DNA from: Peribacillus simplex
GTDB taxonomy: Bacteria; Bacillota; Bacilli; Bacillales; DSM-1321
Direction: 5' to 3'
NCBI RefSeq assembly: GCF_030123325.1
Contig: NZ_CP126106.1
Span: forward strand, 1-10,000
DNA: 10,000 bases
The notes below the pieces were generated by a model, which saw nothing but the letters and a program-made list of their open reading frames with translations, was not told where the DNA came from and did not search any database. The position numbers and the translations under genes are program-made. Below, one piece after another: positions 1-6,627 of this stretch (within the stretch, counting starts at the first letter, position 1; the number at the start of each line of letters is the position of its first letter).

Positions 1-1350
1 TTGGATAACATCGATAGCCTCTGGAACCAGGCGCTCGGAAAAATCGAAAAGAAAATCAGTAAACCAAGCTTTGAAACTTGGCTTAAATCAACCAAGGCTT
101 ATTTATTGCAAGGTGATACCTTAACAGTCACCGCTCCCAATGAATTTGCCAGGGATTGGCTTGAAGAACGCTATTCCCATCTTATTTCCGATGTATTGTT
201 TGAACTTACCGGTGAGGAATTGGAAGCAAGATTCATCATTCCCCCCAATCAAGAAGATGATGATTTTACCGTTCCTGTTCAGCCTAAAAAGATAAAAAAA
301 CAGGACAAAGAGCATGCTGCATTTCCACAGCATATGCTGAATGCGAAAAATACCTTCGATACATTTGTCATCGGCTCCGGCAATCGTTTTGCCCATGCCG
401 CGTCTCTCGCTGTCGCAGAAGCTCCGGCCAAAGCCTATAATCCCTTATTCATTTACGGGGGCGTAGGTCTTGGAAAAACTCATTTAATGCATGCAATCGG
501 GCATTATGTTCTTGAGCATAATCCGAATGCAAAGGTCGTTTATTTATCGTCTGAAAAGTTCACGAATGAATTCATCAACTCGATCCGGGACAATAAAGCT
601 GGGGAATTCCGTGATAGATACCGAAGCGTCGATGTTTTATTAATTGATGATATTCAATTTCTTGCGGGAAAAGAACAAACTCAAGAAGAGTTTTTCCATA
701 CATTCAATGCGTTGCATGAAGAAAGCAAACAGATTGTCATCTCGAGTGACCGCCCGCCAAAAGAGATACCTACACTCGAGGATCGCCTCCGTTCAAGGTT
801 TGAGTGGGGCTTGATCACGGATATCACACCTCCTGATCTAGAAACGCGGATTGCCATTTTGCGTAAAAAGGCAAAAGCTGAGGGCCTTGATATCCCAAAT
901 GAAGTCATGCTCTATATTGCCAACCAAATCGATTCCAATATTCGTGAGCTGGAGGGTGCACTCATTCGTGTCGTCGCCTATTCTTCATTGATCAATAAAG
1001 ATATAAATGCCGATTTGGCAGCTGAAGCATTAAAAGACATCATTCCTAGCTCCAAACCTAAAATAATCACCATCTTGGAAATCCAGAAGACCGTCGGTGA
1101 GCATTATAGTGTTAAACTTGAAGATTTCAAGGCGAAAAAACGGACAAAATCCGTAGCCTTTCCAAGACAGATTGCCATGTATCTTTCCAGGGAATTAACG
1201 GACTCATCCCTTCCCAAGATAGGTGATGAATTTGGAGGTCGCGATCATACGACCGTTATCCATGCGCATGAAAAAATCTCCAAACTCATGCAAACGGACA
1301 CCCAGCTTCAACGTCAAGTTAAAGAAATCCAGGACCAGCTGAGGGTATAA
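1..1350 (+). CDS. dnaA: Chromosomal replication initiator protein DnaA
   Basis: DnaA is the cytoplasmic AAA+ ATPase that binds DnaA boxes and melts oriC to start replication. The 449-residue product is near the usual Bacillus length (about 446). Seen in order: domain I (about 1-85, starting MDNIDSLWNQAL), a short charged linker (about 86-110), the AAA+ domain and the DNA-binding domain IV. Walker A is GGVGLGKT at 153-160 with K159. Walker B is VLLIDDI at 212-218 with D216 and D217. The RSRF segment at 264-267 holds the probable arginine finger R266, and the sensor II arginine is R315 in NIRELEGAL. The DnaA signature GGRDHTTVIHAH lies at 412-423. The start is TTG at base 1, a start also used by B. 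subtilis dnaA. Its ribosome binding site and promoter lie outside the window. The oriC spacer follows directly. Nothing in the protein looks damaged. Confidence 0.98.
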   Translation: MDNIDSLWNQALGKIEKKISKPSFETWLKSTKAYLLQGDTLTVTAPNEFARDWLEERYSHLISDVLFELTGEELEARFIIPPNQEDDDFTVPVQPKKIKKQDKEHAAFPQHMLNAKNTFDTFVIGSGNRFAHAASLAVAEAPAKAYNPLFIYGGVGLGKTHLMHAIGHYVLEHNPNAKVVYLSSEKFTNEFINSIRDNKAGEFRDRYRSVDVLLIDDIQFLAGKEQTQEEFFHTFNALHEESKQIVISSDRPPKEIPTLEDRLRSRFEWGLITDITPPDLETRIAILRKKAKAEGLDIPNEVMLYIANQIDSNIRELEGALIRVVAYSSLINKDINADLAAEALKDIIPSSKPKIITILEIQKTVGEHYSVKLEDFKAKKRTKSVAFPRQIAMYLSRELTDSSLPKIGDEFGGRDHTTVIHAHEKISKLMQTDTQLQRQVKEIQDQLRV

Positions 1351-1355
1351 TAGAT

Positions 1356-1373
1356 TCTGGATAATGTGAATAA
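1356..1373 (-). promoter_or_regulatory. Two abutting DnaA boxes
   Basis: Two 9-mers sit head to tail with no gap just after the dnaA stop codon. Read on the minus strand, 1365-1373 is TTATTCACA, a perfect match to the consensus TTATNCACA. 1356-1364 is TTATCCAGA, one mismatch at position 8. Such tandem boxes favour cooperative DnaA binding (inference from origin biology). Confidence 0.85.
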
Positions 1374-1384
1374 CTGACTACCAC

Positions 1385-1393
1385 TTACACACA
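1385..1393 (+). promoter_or_regulatory. Probable DnaA box
   Basis: TTACACACA differs from the consensus TTATNCACA only at position 4. It lies between the abutting boxes and the facing pair of boxes, in an otherwise box-dense region. It is probably a weaker site. Confidence 0.6.
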
Positions 1394-1422
1394 GTCTGTC
1401 CACATGTGGATAGACTGTTTTT
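1391..1422 (+). terminator. Probable intrinsic terminator of dnaA, made of DnaA boxes
   Basis: As RNA, 1391-1402 can pair fully with 1407-1418: twelve base pairs including one G-U wobble (1398 with 1411), closing a four-base loop CATG at 1403-1406. A run of five T (1418-1422) follows at the foot of the stem. This is the form of a rho-independent terminator, 41 bases after the dnaA stop codon. The same bases carry the facing DnaA boxes. In B. subtilis dnaN can be transcribed from the dnaA promoter, so this may be a partial attenuator and not a full stop (inference). Confidence 0.6.
1396..1413. promoter_or_regulatory. Facing pair of DnaA boxes
   Basis: Two boxes abut in opposite orientation. 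On the minus strand 1405-1413 reads CTATCCACA, one mismatch from consensus. On the plus strand 1396-1404 reads CTGTCCACA, two mismatches (positions 1 and 3). Together they form most of a near-perfect palindrome, which also has terminator-like features described in a separate entry. Confidence 0.75.
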
Positions 1423-1439
1423 CCTTAGGTTGATTGGAC

Positions 1440-1456
1440 TTATCCACATATCAACA
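1440..1456 (+). promoter_or_regulatory. Trio-proximal DnaA boxes (box 6/7 equivalents)
   Basis: 1440-1448 is TTATCCACA, an exact consensus box. 1448-1456 (ATATCAACA) is a degenerate box with two mismatches that shares one base with the first and has the same orientation. They lie immediately upstream of GGCC and the DnaA-trio tract. The position corresponds to boxes 6 and 7 of B. subtilis oriC, from which DnaA loads onto the trios. The first box is certain by sequence; the second is supported mainly by position. Confidence 0.85.
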
Positions 1457-1460
1457 GGCC

Positions 1461-1478
1461 CTACTACTATTACTACTA
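1461..1478 (+). other. DnaA-trio tract (six trios)
   Basis: The plus strand reads CTA CTA CTA TTA CTA CTA in register. On the complementary strand these are 3'-GAT and 3'-AAT triplets, the DnaA-trio motif bound by DnaA as single-stranded DNA during origin opening. The tract lies five bases after the degenerate box at 1448-1456 and runs into the AT-rich segment, as the basal unwinding system requires. Confidence 0.88.
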
Positions 1479-1530
1479 TCTTTTTTAATAAAAATTATTA
1501 ATAAATATGCCTATTCGGCAATAAAAAAAT
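1479..1530. other. AT-rich DNA unwinding element
   Basis: From 1479 to 1507 the only G or C is at 1480, and 1521-1530 is again pure A and T. The segment sits directly beyond the trios and before the dnaN ribosome binding site, where the duplex is expected to open first. A small interruption with a four-pair hairpin (TGCC 1508-1511, GGCA 1517-1520) lies within it. Confidence 0.8.
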
Positions 1531-1543
1531 TGGAGGATGAAAC

Positions 1544-2680
1544 ATGAGATTTATAATCCAAAGAGATCGATTAGTTCATAGTGTCCAAGAAGTAATGAAA
1601 GCAGTCACATCAAGGACGACGATTCCGATTCTAACGGGGATAAAAATAAGCGTCACTAGCGAGGGTGTCACTCTAACAGGAAGTGATTCCGATATCTCCA
1701 TCCAATCATTCATTCCGGCTGAGGTTGACGGAGATGAGATTGTTGAGGTTAAAAGTAGCGGTGGTATTGTCCTGAATGCCCGTTTTTTCAGTGAAATTGT
1801 CAAAAAGCTGCCGATGGATACTGTAGAAATTGAAGTGGAGAATAACTTTCAAACGATCATTCGCTCAGGTAAAGCTGAATTTAATCTAAATGGACTGGAT
1901 CCTGAGGAATATCCACATCTTCCGATCATTGAAGAAGAAAATATTTTCAAACTTCCAACGGACCTTTTAAAGACCCTTATCCGCCAAACTGGCTTTGCAG
2001 TGTCCACGTCAGAAACACGCCCCATCTTAACAGGTGTAAACTTGAAGGTTCAAGATGACGAATTGACCTGTATTGCAACAGATAGTCATAGGCTTGCAAT
2101 GAGAACAGCCAAAATAGAAAATAAAATTAACGGTACCTATAGCGTTGTAATTCCAGGTAAAAGTCTGAATGAGTTAAGTAAAATCCTTGATGATACAAAC
2201 GAACTCATTGAAATCGTCATTACCGAAAACCAAGTACTTTTCAAAGCTGAAAATTTATTATTCTTTTCAAGACTTCTTGAAGGGAATTATCCCGATACAT
2301 CACGCTTGATTCCATCTGATAGCAAAACGGATGTGACTGTTCATACTAAAGATTTTCTTCAAGCGATCGACAGGGCTTCTTTATTGGCGAGGGAAGGAAG
2401 AAATAATGTCGTCAAATTGACAACCCTGGAAGGCCGTATAATCGAGGTCTCTTCCAACACTCCTGAAATTGGTAAAGTAATTGAAGAGGTTCAGGCAGAA
2501 GCCATTGAAGGTGAAGACCTGAAAATCTCATTCAGTGCAAAATTTGTAATGGATGCTCTAAAAGCATTGGAAGGTTCCGATATAAAAATTAATTTCACAG
2601 GTGCAATGCGTCCGTTTGTCATTCGCCCGCTACATGATGATTCCATGTTGCAATTAATTCTTCCGGTAAGGACTTATTAA
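1544..2680 (+). CDS. dnaN: DNA polymerase III beta sliding clamp DnaN
   Basis: The beta clamp is a homodimeric ring that encircles DNA and holds the replicative polymerase and many repair enzymes on the template. The 378-residue product equals the usual Bacillus length and has the family's three similar domains (about 1-125, 128-250 and 255-378). Recognisable segments are the N-terminal MRFIIQRDRL, TRPILTGVN and CIATDSHRLA in the second domain, and the C-terminal LILPVRTY, which contributes to the partner-binding pocket. The ATG is preceded by GGAGG at 1532-1536 with a seven-base gap, an ideal ribosome binding site. It follows oriC and is followed by a terminator-like hairpin. No promoter of its own is clear in the AT-rich spacer; read-through from dnaA is possible. 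Confidence 0.98.
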   Translation: MRFIIQRDRLVHSVQEVMKAVTSRTTIPILTGIKISVTSEGVTLTGSDSDISIQSFIPAEVDGDEIVEVKSSGGIVLNARFFSEIVKKLPMDTVEIEVENNFQTIIRSGKAEFNLNGLDPEEYPHLPIIEEENIFKLPTDLLKTLIRQTGFAVSTSETRPILTGVNLKVQDDELTCIATDSHRLAMRTAKIENKINGTYSVVIPGKSLNELSKILDDTNELIEIVITENQVLFKAENLLFFSRLLEGNYPDTSRLIPSDSKTDVTVHTKDFLQAIDRASLLAREGRNNVVKLTTLEGRIIEVSSNTPEIGKVIEEVQAEAIEGEDLKISFSAKFVMDALKALEGSDIKINFTGAMRPFVIRPLHDDSMLQLILPVRTY

Positions 2681-2696
2681 GCTAAAATAATATTTC

Positions 2697-2737
2697 AAAA
2701 AAATTAAAGGCTTGTATAGCAGGTCTTTAATTTTTTT
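2697..2737 (+). terminator. Probable intrinsic terminator after dnaN
   Basis: Perfect 13-base arms AAAAAAATTAAAG (2697-2709) and CTTTAATTTTTTT (2725-2737) enclose a 15-base loop. The far arm ends in seven T, giving a U-tract on the plus strand; the near arm gives one on the minus strand too. The stem is AT-rich, and part of it is the A and U tracts, so termination may be incomplete. It begins 16 bases after the dnaN stop codon. Confidence 0.65.
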
Positions 2738-2766
2738 ATATTTAAATATAGGTTTCCAAAGGGTTA

Positions 2767-2812
2767 TTAGCGTTTTTTTAATGCTGTACGGAACGCTGAA
2801 TCGCTAAAAACG
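2767..2812. repeat. Competing inverted repeats between dnaN and rlbA
   Basis: Several short inverted repeats share bases: AGCGTT (2769-2774) with AACGCT (2792-2797); TTAGCG (2767-2772) with CGCTAA (2802-2807); and CGTTTTT (2771-2777) with AAAAACG (2806-2812). The left segment can therefore pair with two different right segments. The block lies upstream of the probable rlbA promoter, so it would only be in RNA from read-through or an earlier promoter. No function is assigned. Confidence 0.4.
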
Positions 2813-2832
2813 AGAACTGAAAAAGCTATACT

Positions 2833-2861
2833 TTGTCTTAATGGGATTAATTTAGTAAAAT
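2833..2861 (+). promoter_or_regulatory. Probable SigA promoter for rlbA-recF-remB-gyrBA
   Basis: TTGTCT (2833-2838, 4 of 6 matches to TTGACA) and TAAAAT (2856-2861, 5 of 6 matches to TATAAT) are separated by 17 bases. Transcription would start near 2868, leaving a short leader before the rlbA start at 2901. It follows the terminator-like hairpin after dnaN and precedes five closely spaced co-directional genes, as an operon promoter should. Confidence 0.5.
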
Positions 2862-2900
2862 GAAATATTAAAGACTACTTAGAAATGAGTGAGGCATGAA

Positions 2901-3113
2901 ATGGACTCCATAAAAATCAATACTGAATATATTACGCTTGGACAATTCCTGAAATTGGCCGATTTGATCCAAAGCGGCGGAATGGCGAAATGGTTCTTAA
3001 GTGAATATGAGGTTTACATTAATGGCGAATTAGACGTGAGAAGGGGCAGAAAATTAAGATCAGGTGATAAAATAGAGATTCCTGGATTTGGCACCTACAC
3101 AATTACAAGCTAA
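2901..3113 (+). CDS. rlbA: S4-domain RNA-binding protein RlbA (YaaA)
   Basis: This small cytoplasmic protein is 70 residues long, against about 71 in B. subtilis YaaA/RlbA. Nearly all of it is an S4-type RNA-binding fold: TLGQFLKLADLIQSGGMAKW is typical of the family, followed by EVYINGE, then RRGRKLRSGD with its basic residues, and the closing IEIPGFGTY. S4 domains bind structured RNA, and the family has been linked to the ribosome; the exact role here is inference. I chose ATG 2901 over the in-frame GTG at 2889 because AGTGAGG (2888-2894), which includes that GTG, serves as the ribosome binding site for 2901, and the residues gained by starting earlier have no counterpart in the family. recF starts 21 bases downstream. 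Confidence 0.9.
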   Translation: MDSIKINTEYITLGQFLKLADLIQSGGMAKWFLSEYEVYINGELDVRRGRKLRSGDKIEIPGFGTYTITS

Positions 3114-3134
3114 AACATAAGGGAAGAGCGGAAT

Positions 3135-4253
3135 ATGTATATTGAAAATATAAGTTTGAAAAATTACCGCAACTATACCGAATTGAATCTGACTTTTGAG
3201 AATAAAGTCAATGTAATCCTCGGCGAAAATGCTCAAGGAAAAACAAATGTCATGGAATCCATTTTTGTTTTAGCAATGGCAAAATCCCATCGGACCTCGA
3301 ATGATAAAGAACTTATTCGCTGGGATGAAGAGTATGCTAAAATAGAAGGAAGAGTTAGAAAGAGAAATACCTCAATACCACTTGAGCTGACCATTTCAAA
3401 AAAAGGGAAAAAGGCGAAGTGCAACCATATTGAACAAAGAAAGTTGAGTCAATATGTCGGAAATATGAATGTGGTTATGTTTGCGCCTGAGGATCTTAAC
3501 CTTGTAAAGGGAAGTCCTCTAGTCAGACGCCGTTTTATAGATATGGAAATTGGCCAGGTTTCTCCCGTATACCTTCATGATATGAGCCAATATCATAAAA
3601 TACTTCAACAAAGAAATCATTACTTAAAGCTTCTGCAGACCCGGAAACAAACGGATACGACGATGCTTGACGTGCTGACTGATCAATTTATTCAGTATGC
3701 AGCGAAAATTGTCGAAAGAAGATACGAGTTTCTTTTAAAGCTCCAGCAATGGGCAGAGCCGATTCATTCGGGGATCTCCAGAAATCTAGAAGTATTGAAA
3801 ATCCAATATAAACCGTCGCTTGATGTATCAGAATCTATGGATTTGACGAAAATGATAGAAGTATACACAGAAAAATTTGATAAAATAAAAACAAGGGAAA
3901 TTGAACGGGGTGTAACATTGGTAGGTCCTCATCGTGACGACCTGGTTTTTTTTGTGAATGACCGTGATGTCCAGACATATGGTTCACAAGGACAACAGCG
4001 CACGACTGCCCTGTCTTTGAAACTTGCCGAAATTGAGCTGATCCATGAAGAAATCGGCGAGTATCCCATTTTATTATTGGATGATGTGTTATCGGAACTT
4101 GACGATTTCCGTCAATCCCATTTATTGAATACGATACAAGGGAAAGTGCAAACATTTGTGACGACACCCTCCGTTGATGGAATCGATCATCAAACCCTAA
4201 GAGAAGCGTCCACCTTTTATGTGAGTCAAGGAAGTATAAAAAAGGTTAAATGA
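3135..4253 (+). CDS. recF: DNA replication and repair protein RecF
   Basis: RecF is an SMC/Rad50-like ATPase that works with RecO and RecR to load RecA at single-strand gaps and stalled forks. The 372-residue product is close to the family's usual 370. The N-terminus MYIENISLKNYRNY is characteristic. Walker A is GENAQGKT at 30-37, with K36. The ABC signature region GSQGQQR lies at 283-289. Walker B is ILLLDD at 312-317, followed by the D-loop SELD at 320-323. There is no long coiled coil, as expected for RecF compared with SMC proteins. The ATG is preceded by AAGGGA at 3119-3124, ten bases away. It sits 21 bases after rlbA and 12 bases before remB, so co-transcription is likely. Confidence 0.97.
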   Translation: MYIENISLKNYRNYTELNLTFENKVNVILGENAQGKTNVMESIFVLAMAKSHRTSNDKELIRWDEEYAKIEGRVRKRNTSIPLELTISKKGKKAKCNHIEQRKLSQYVGNMNVVMFAPEDLNLVKGSPLVRRRFIDMEIGQVSPVYLHDMSQYHKILQQRNHYLKLLQTRKQTDTTMLDVLTDQFIQYAAKIVERRYEFLLKLQQWAEPIHSGISRNLEVLKIQYKPSLDVSESMDLTKMIEVYTEKFDKIKTREIERGVTLVGPHRDDLVFFVNDRDVQTYGSQGQQRTTALSLKLAEIELIHEEIGEYPILLLDDVLSELDDFRQSHLLNTIQGKVQTFVTTPSVDGIDHQTLREASTFYVSQGSIKKVK

Positions 4254-4265
4254 TGAGGTGAATGT

Positions 4266-4529
4266 ATGTATCTCCATATTGGTGAAGACATTCTTGTGAA
4301 GACGGATGATGTCATAGCCATTTTAGATAAGAAGCTGCTTCAGGCCTCTCCAATCATGAGTGAATTTTTGGAGAAAAAGTCTGATGTAACTTACCATTTA
4401 GAAAAAAACTCGGTTAAATCGATTGTAGTGACGGACAAACAGGTATATTATTCACCGCTTGCGTCGTCCACTTTGAAAAAGCGTTCACTGCAATCATCGC
4501 TCTTAATCGATGATATAGATATTCTTTGA
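4266..4529 (+). CDS. remB: DUF370 family regulator RemB (YaaB)
   Basis: This 87-residue protein belongs to the DUF370 family. Its paralogue RemA in B. subtilis is a DNA-binding activator of biofilm matrix operons, and RemB is reported to act in the same regulation. The start MYLHIGEDILV, SIVVT at 52-56 and YYSPLASSTLKKR at 61-73 match the B. subtilis protein (81 residues). The middle (about 20-50) is less conserved, and the product is slightly long because of extra residues there and at the C-terminal DDIDIL. GAGGTG at 4255-4260 is five bases from the ATG. It lies between recF and gyrB as usual. Direct regulation of matrix genes in this organism is inference. Confidence 0.9.
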   Translation: MYLHIGEDILVKTDDVIAILDKKLLQASPIMSEFLEKKSDVTYHLEKNSVKSIVVTDKQVYYSPLASSTLKKRSLQSSLLIDDIDIL

Positions 4530-4550
4530 ATTGTAGCTAAACGTTATGAT
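4522..4550 (+). promoter_or_regulatory. Possible weak promoter upstream of gyrB
   Basis: TATGAT at 4545-4550 matches the SigA -10 consensus at 5 of 6 positions. Seventeen bases upstream lies TTCTTT (4522-4527), a poor -35 that overlaps the end of remB. The 69-base remB-gyrB spacer leaves room for a gyrB promoter, but the sequence support is thin. Confidence 0.25.
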
Positions 4551-4598
4551 TACTCCTGAAAATTGATAAATGCCAATAGAAAAGTGTAGGTGATACGA

Positions 4599-6530
4599 AT
4601 GACAATGGAACAAAAAGAAGTACAAGCTCAGGCATACGATGAGAATCAGATACAGGTTTTAGAAGGCTTAGAAGCAGTTCGTAAACGTCCGGGGATGTAT
4701 ATCGGCTCTACCTCTGCAAAAGGACTTCACCATCTTGTTTGGGAAATTGTCGATAATAGTATTGATGAGGCACTAGCAGGTTTCTGTACGGAAATCAAAG
4801 TGACGATCGAAGAAGACAATAGCATAACCGTAGTCGATAATGGTCGTGGAATACCAGTCGGTATCCATGAAAAAATGGGACGGCCAGCTGTGGAAGTAAT
4901 CATGACGGTCCTTCATGCGGGCGGTAAATTTGGCGGCGGGGGCTACAAGGTTTCCGGTGGACTGCATGGTGTTGGGGCTTCAGTAGTTAATGCCTTATCC
5001 ACGGTATTGGAAGTTTATGTTCATCGTGAAGGTAAAATCCATTATCAGCAATTTAACCGCGGTATCCCTAAAGAAGACTTGAAAATTATCGGCGAAACCG
5101 ATCATACAGGCACGACTGTACACTTCGTTCCGGATGGTGAAATCTTCACTGAAACCTTGGAATATGATTTCGATACATTAGCCACACGAATCCGTGAGCT
5201 TGCATTCCTGAATAAAGGCTTGAAACTGATCATTGAAGATAAACGTGGGGAAGAAGAGAAAATCAGAGATTTCCACTATGAGGGCGGCATCAAATCTTAT
5301 GTTGAGCATTTGAACCGTACTAAAGAGGTATTGCATGAGGAACCGATTTTCATGGAAGGCGAGAAAGATGGAATTTCTGTTGAATTGGCATTGCAATATA
5401 ATGACAGCTATATCAGTAATGTCTTTTCTTTTGCCAATAATATCCATACTTATGAAGGTGGTACGCATGAGTCAGGATTCAAGACTGCTTTGACCCGTGT
5501 CATCAATGATTATGCACGGAAAAATAGTCTCTTAAAAGAAGCGGATTCCAATTTCTCTGGTGAGGATGTCCGTGAAGGGTTAACGGCAATCATTTCGATT
5601 AAGCATCCTGATCCACAATTTGAGGGTCAGACGAAAACCAAACTCGGAAACTCTGAAGTAAGAACGGTTACTGATTCCATTCTTTCAGAAAGGCTGGATG
5701 CTTTCTTATATGAAAATCCTGCAGTGGCCCGGAAAATTGTAGATAAAGGGCAAATGGCGGCGAGAGCCCGTTTGGCAGCGAAGAAAGCACGTGAATTGAC
5801 CCGGAGGAAAAGTGCTTTGGAAGTATCCAATCTGCCGGGTAAATTGGCCGATTGTTCTTCTAAGGACCCAGGTATCAGTGAATTGTACATCGTTGAAGGA
5901 AACTCGGCGGGAGGCTCGGCAAAACAAGGACGGGACCGCCATTTCCAAGCCATTTTGCCGCTAAGGGGTAAAATCCTGAATGTTGAAAAGGCGCGATTGG
6001 ACAGAATCCTGCATAATGAAGAAATAGGTACGATCATCACAGCACTCGGAACAGGAATTGGTGATGAATTCAATATTGAAAAAGCCAGATACCATAAAAT
6101 TGTCATCATGACCGATGCGGATGTCGATGGTGCCCATATCAGAACACTGATGTTGACATTCTTCTACCGGTATATGCGAAAAATTATCGAGTACGGATAT
6201 ATATATATTGCTCAGCCGCCGCTTTTCAAAATCCAGCAAGGGAAAAAAGTGGATTATGCTTATAATGACCGCCAGCTTGAGGAAATCATGGCAAGTTTGC
6301 CAAGTACTCCTAAGCCTAACTTGCAGCGTTATAAAGGGCTGGGGGAAATGAACCCAGAGCAACTGTGGGAAACGACCATGAACCCTGAAACGAGAACGCT
6401 GCTTCAAGTCAGTTTGAAAGATGCTGCCGAGGCAGATGAAACTTTCGAGATGTTGATGGGCGATAAGGTGGAACCACGACGTAACTTCATTGAAGAAAAT
6501 GCAATTTATGTAAAAAATCTCGATATCTGA
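4599..6530 (+). CDS. gyrB: DNA gyrase subunit B
   Basis: GyrB is the ATPase subunit of the A2B2 gyrase that introduces negative supercoils. The 643-residue product compares with about 638 in B. subtilis. The GHKL ATPase domain shows EIVDNSIDEA (N53 is the expected magnesium ligand), DNGRGIP from D80, and GLHGVGASVVNALS. The TOPRIM domain shows E433 and the DADVD motif (D506, D508, D510), which bind catalytic metal. The C-terminus has the usual QRYKGLGEMN. Oddity: the normally invariant EGDSAGG reads EGNSAGG, with Asn at 435 (codon AAC at 5901-5903). I chose ATG 4599 because AGGTGAT (4588-4594), which contains the in-frame GTG 4590, makes a good ribosome binding site for it. ATG 4605 is a possible alternative. 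gyrA follows after 97 bases. Confidence 0.97.
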   Translation: MTMEQKEVQAQAYDENQIQVLEGLEAVRKRPGMYIGSTSAKGLHHLVWEIVDNSIDEALAGFCTEIKVTIEEDNSITVVDNGRGIPVGIHEKMGRPAVEVIMTVLHAGGKFGGGGYKVSGGLHGVGASVVNALSTVLEVYVHREGKIHYQQFNRGIPKEDLKIIGETDHTGTTVHFVPDGEIFTETLEYDFDTLATRIRELAFLNKGLKLIIEDKRGEEEKIRDFHYEGGIKSYVEHLNRTKEVLHEEPIFMEGEKDGISVELALQYNDSYISNVFSFANNIHTYEGGTHESGFKTALTRVINDYARKNSLLKEADSNFSGEDVREGLTAIISIKHPDPQFEGQTKTKLGNSEVRTVTDSILSERLDAFLYENPAVARKIVDKGQMAARARLAAKKARELTRRKSALEVSNLPGKLADCSSKDPGISELYIVEGNSAGGSAKQGRDRHFQAILPLRGKILNVEKARLDRILHNEEIGTIITALGTGIGDEFNIEKARYHKIVIMTDADVDGAHIRTLMLTFFYRYMRKIIEYGYIYIAQPPLFKIQQGKKVDYAYNDRQLEEIMASLPSTPKPNLQRYKGLGEMNPEQLWETTMNPETRTLLQVSLKDAAEADETFEMLMGDKVEPRRNFIEENAIYVKNLDI

Positions 6531-6534
6531 TTTT

Positions 6535-6563
6535 TTGACAGGATGCTTTTTACATCCTGTTCT
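6535..6563 (+). promoter_or_regulatory. Possible gyrA promoter
   Basis: An exact TTGACA -35 lies at 6535-6540, five bases after the gyrB stop codon. At 17 bases spacing the -10 would be TGTTCT (6558-6563), only 3 of 6 matches, so the promoter would be weak or need an activator. The -35 overlaps the left arm of the hairpin at 6538-6560. B. subtilis gyrA can have its own promoter, which makes this site worth recording. Confidence 0.25.
6538..6560 (+). repeat. Perfect hairpin between gyrB and gyrA
   Basis: ACAGGATG (6538-6545) and CATCCTGT (6553-6560) are perfect 8-base arms around a seven-base loop, starting eight bases after the gyrB stop. A short T-rich run follows (TTCTTT), too broken for a confident terminator. 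It may be an attenuator or mRNA-stabilising structure that sets the gyrA to gyrB ratio (inference). Confidence 0.6.
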
Positions 6564-6627
6564 TTAAATAGTGAACGAACAGCTAAATTTTAAATGAGAG
6601 ATAAGCTTTTTATAGGAGGTTGGCTCC

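Larger units (their letters stand above)
1351..1530. other. oriC: Chromosomal replication origin oriC (dnaA-dnaN part)
   Basis: The spacer between dnaA and dnaN holds a cluster of DnaA boxes, then a GC-rich stretch (GGCC at 1457-1460), a run of DnaA-trios, and a segment of almost pure A and T. This order (boxes, GC-rich spacer, trios, AT-rich DNA) is the basal unwinding system described for B. subtilis oriC, where DnaA loads on the boxes and spreads along one strand of the trios to open the helix. In B. subtilis a second box cluster lies upstream of dnaA; that part would be outside this window. The identification rests on box sequences, position and order, all visible here. Confidence 0.95.

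Noticed and set aside
2889..2900. In-frame GTG start for rlbA four codons upstream of ATG 2901
   Set aside because: The GTG lies inside the ribosome binding site AGTGAGG used by ATG 2901, and the added residues are absent from the family.
4590..4598. In-frame GTG start for gyrB three codons upstream of ATG 4599
   Set aside because: The GTG is part of AGGTGAT, the best ribosome binding site for ATG 4599.
4996..5004. TTATCCACG, a near-match DnaA box inside gyrB
   Set aside because: A single one-mismatch site in a conserved coding region, with no cluster around it, is expected by chance.
5627..6109. 160-codon open frame on the minus strand within gyrB
   Set aside because: It lies wholly antisense to conserved gyrB coding sequence, resembles no family I know, and is best explained as a shadow of the gyrB codons. 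The same holds for the other long minus-strand frames inside dnaA, dnaN, recF, gyrB and gyrA.
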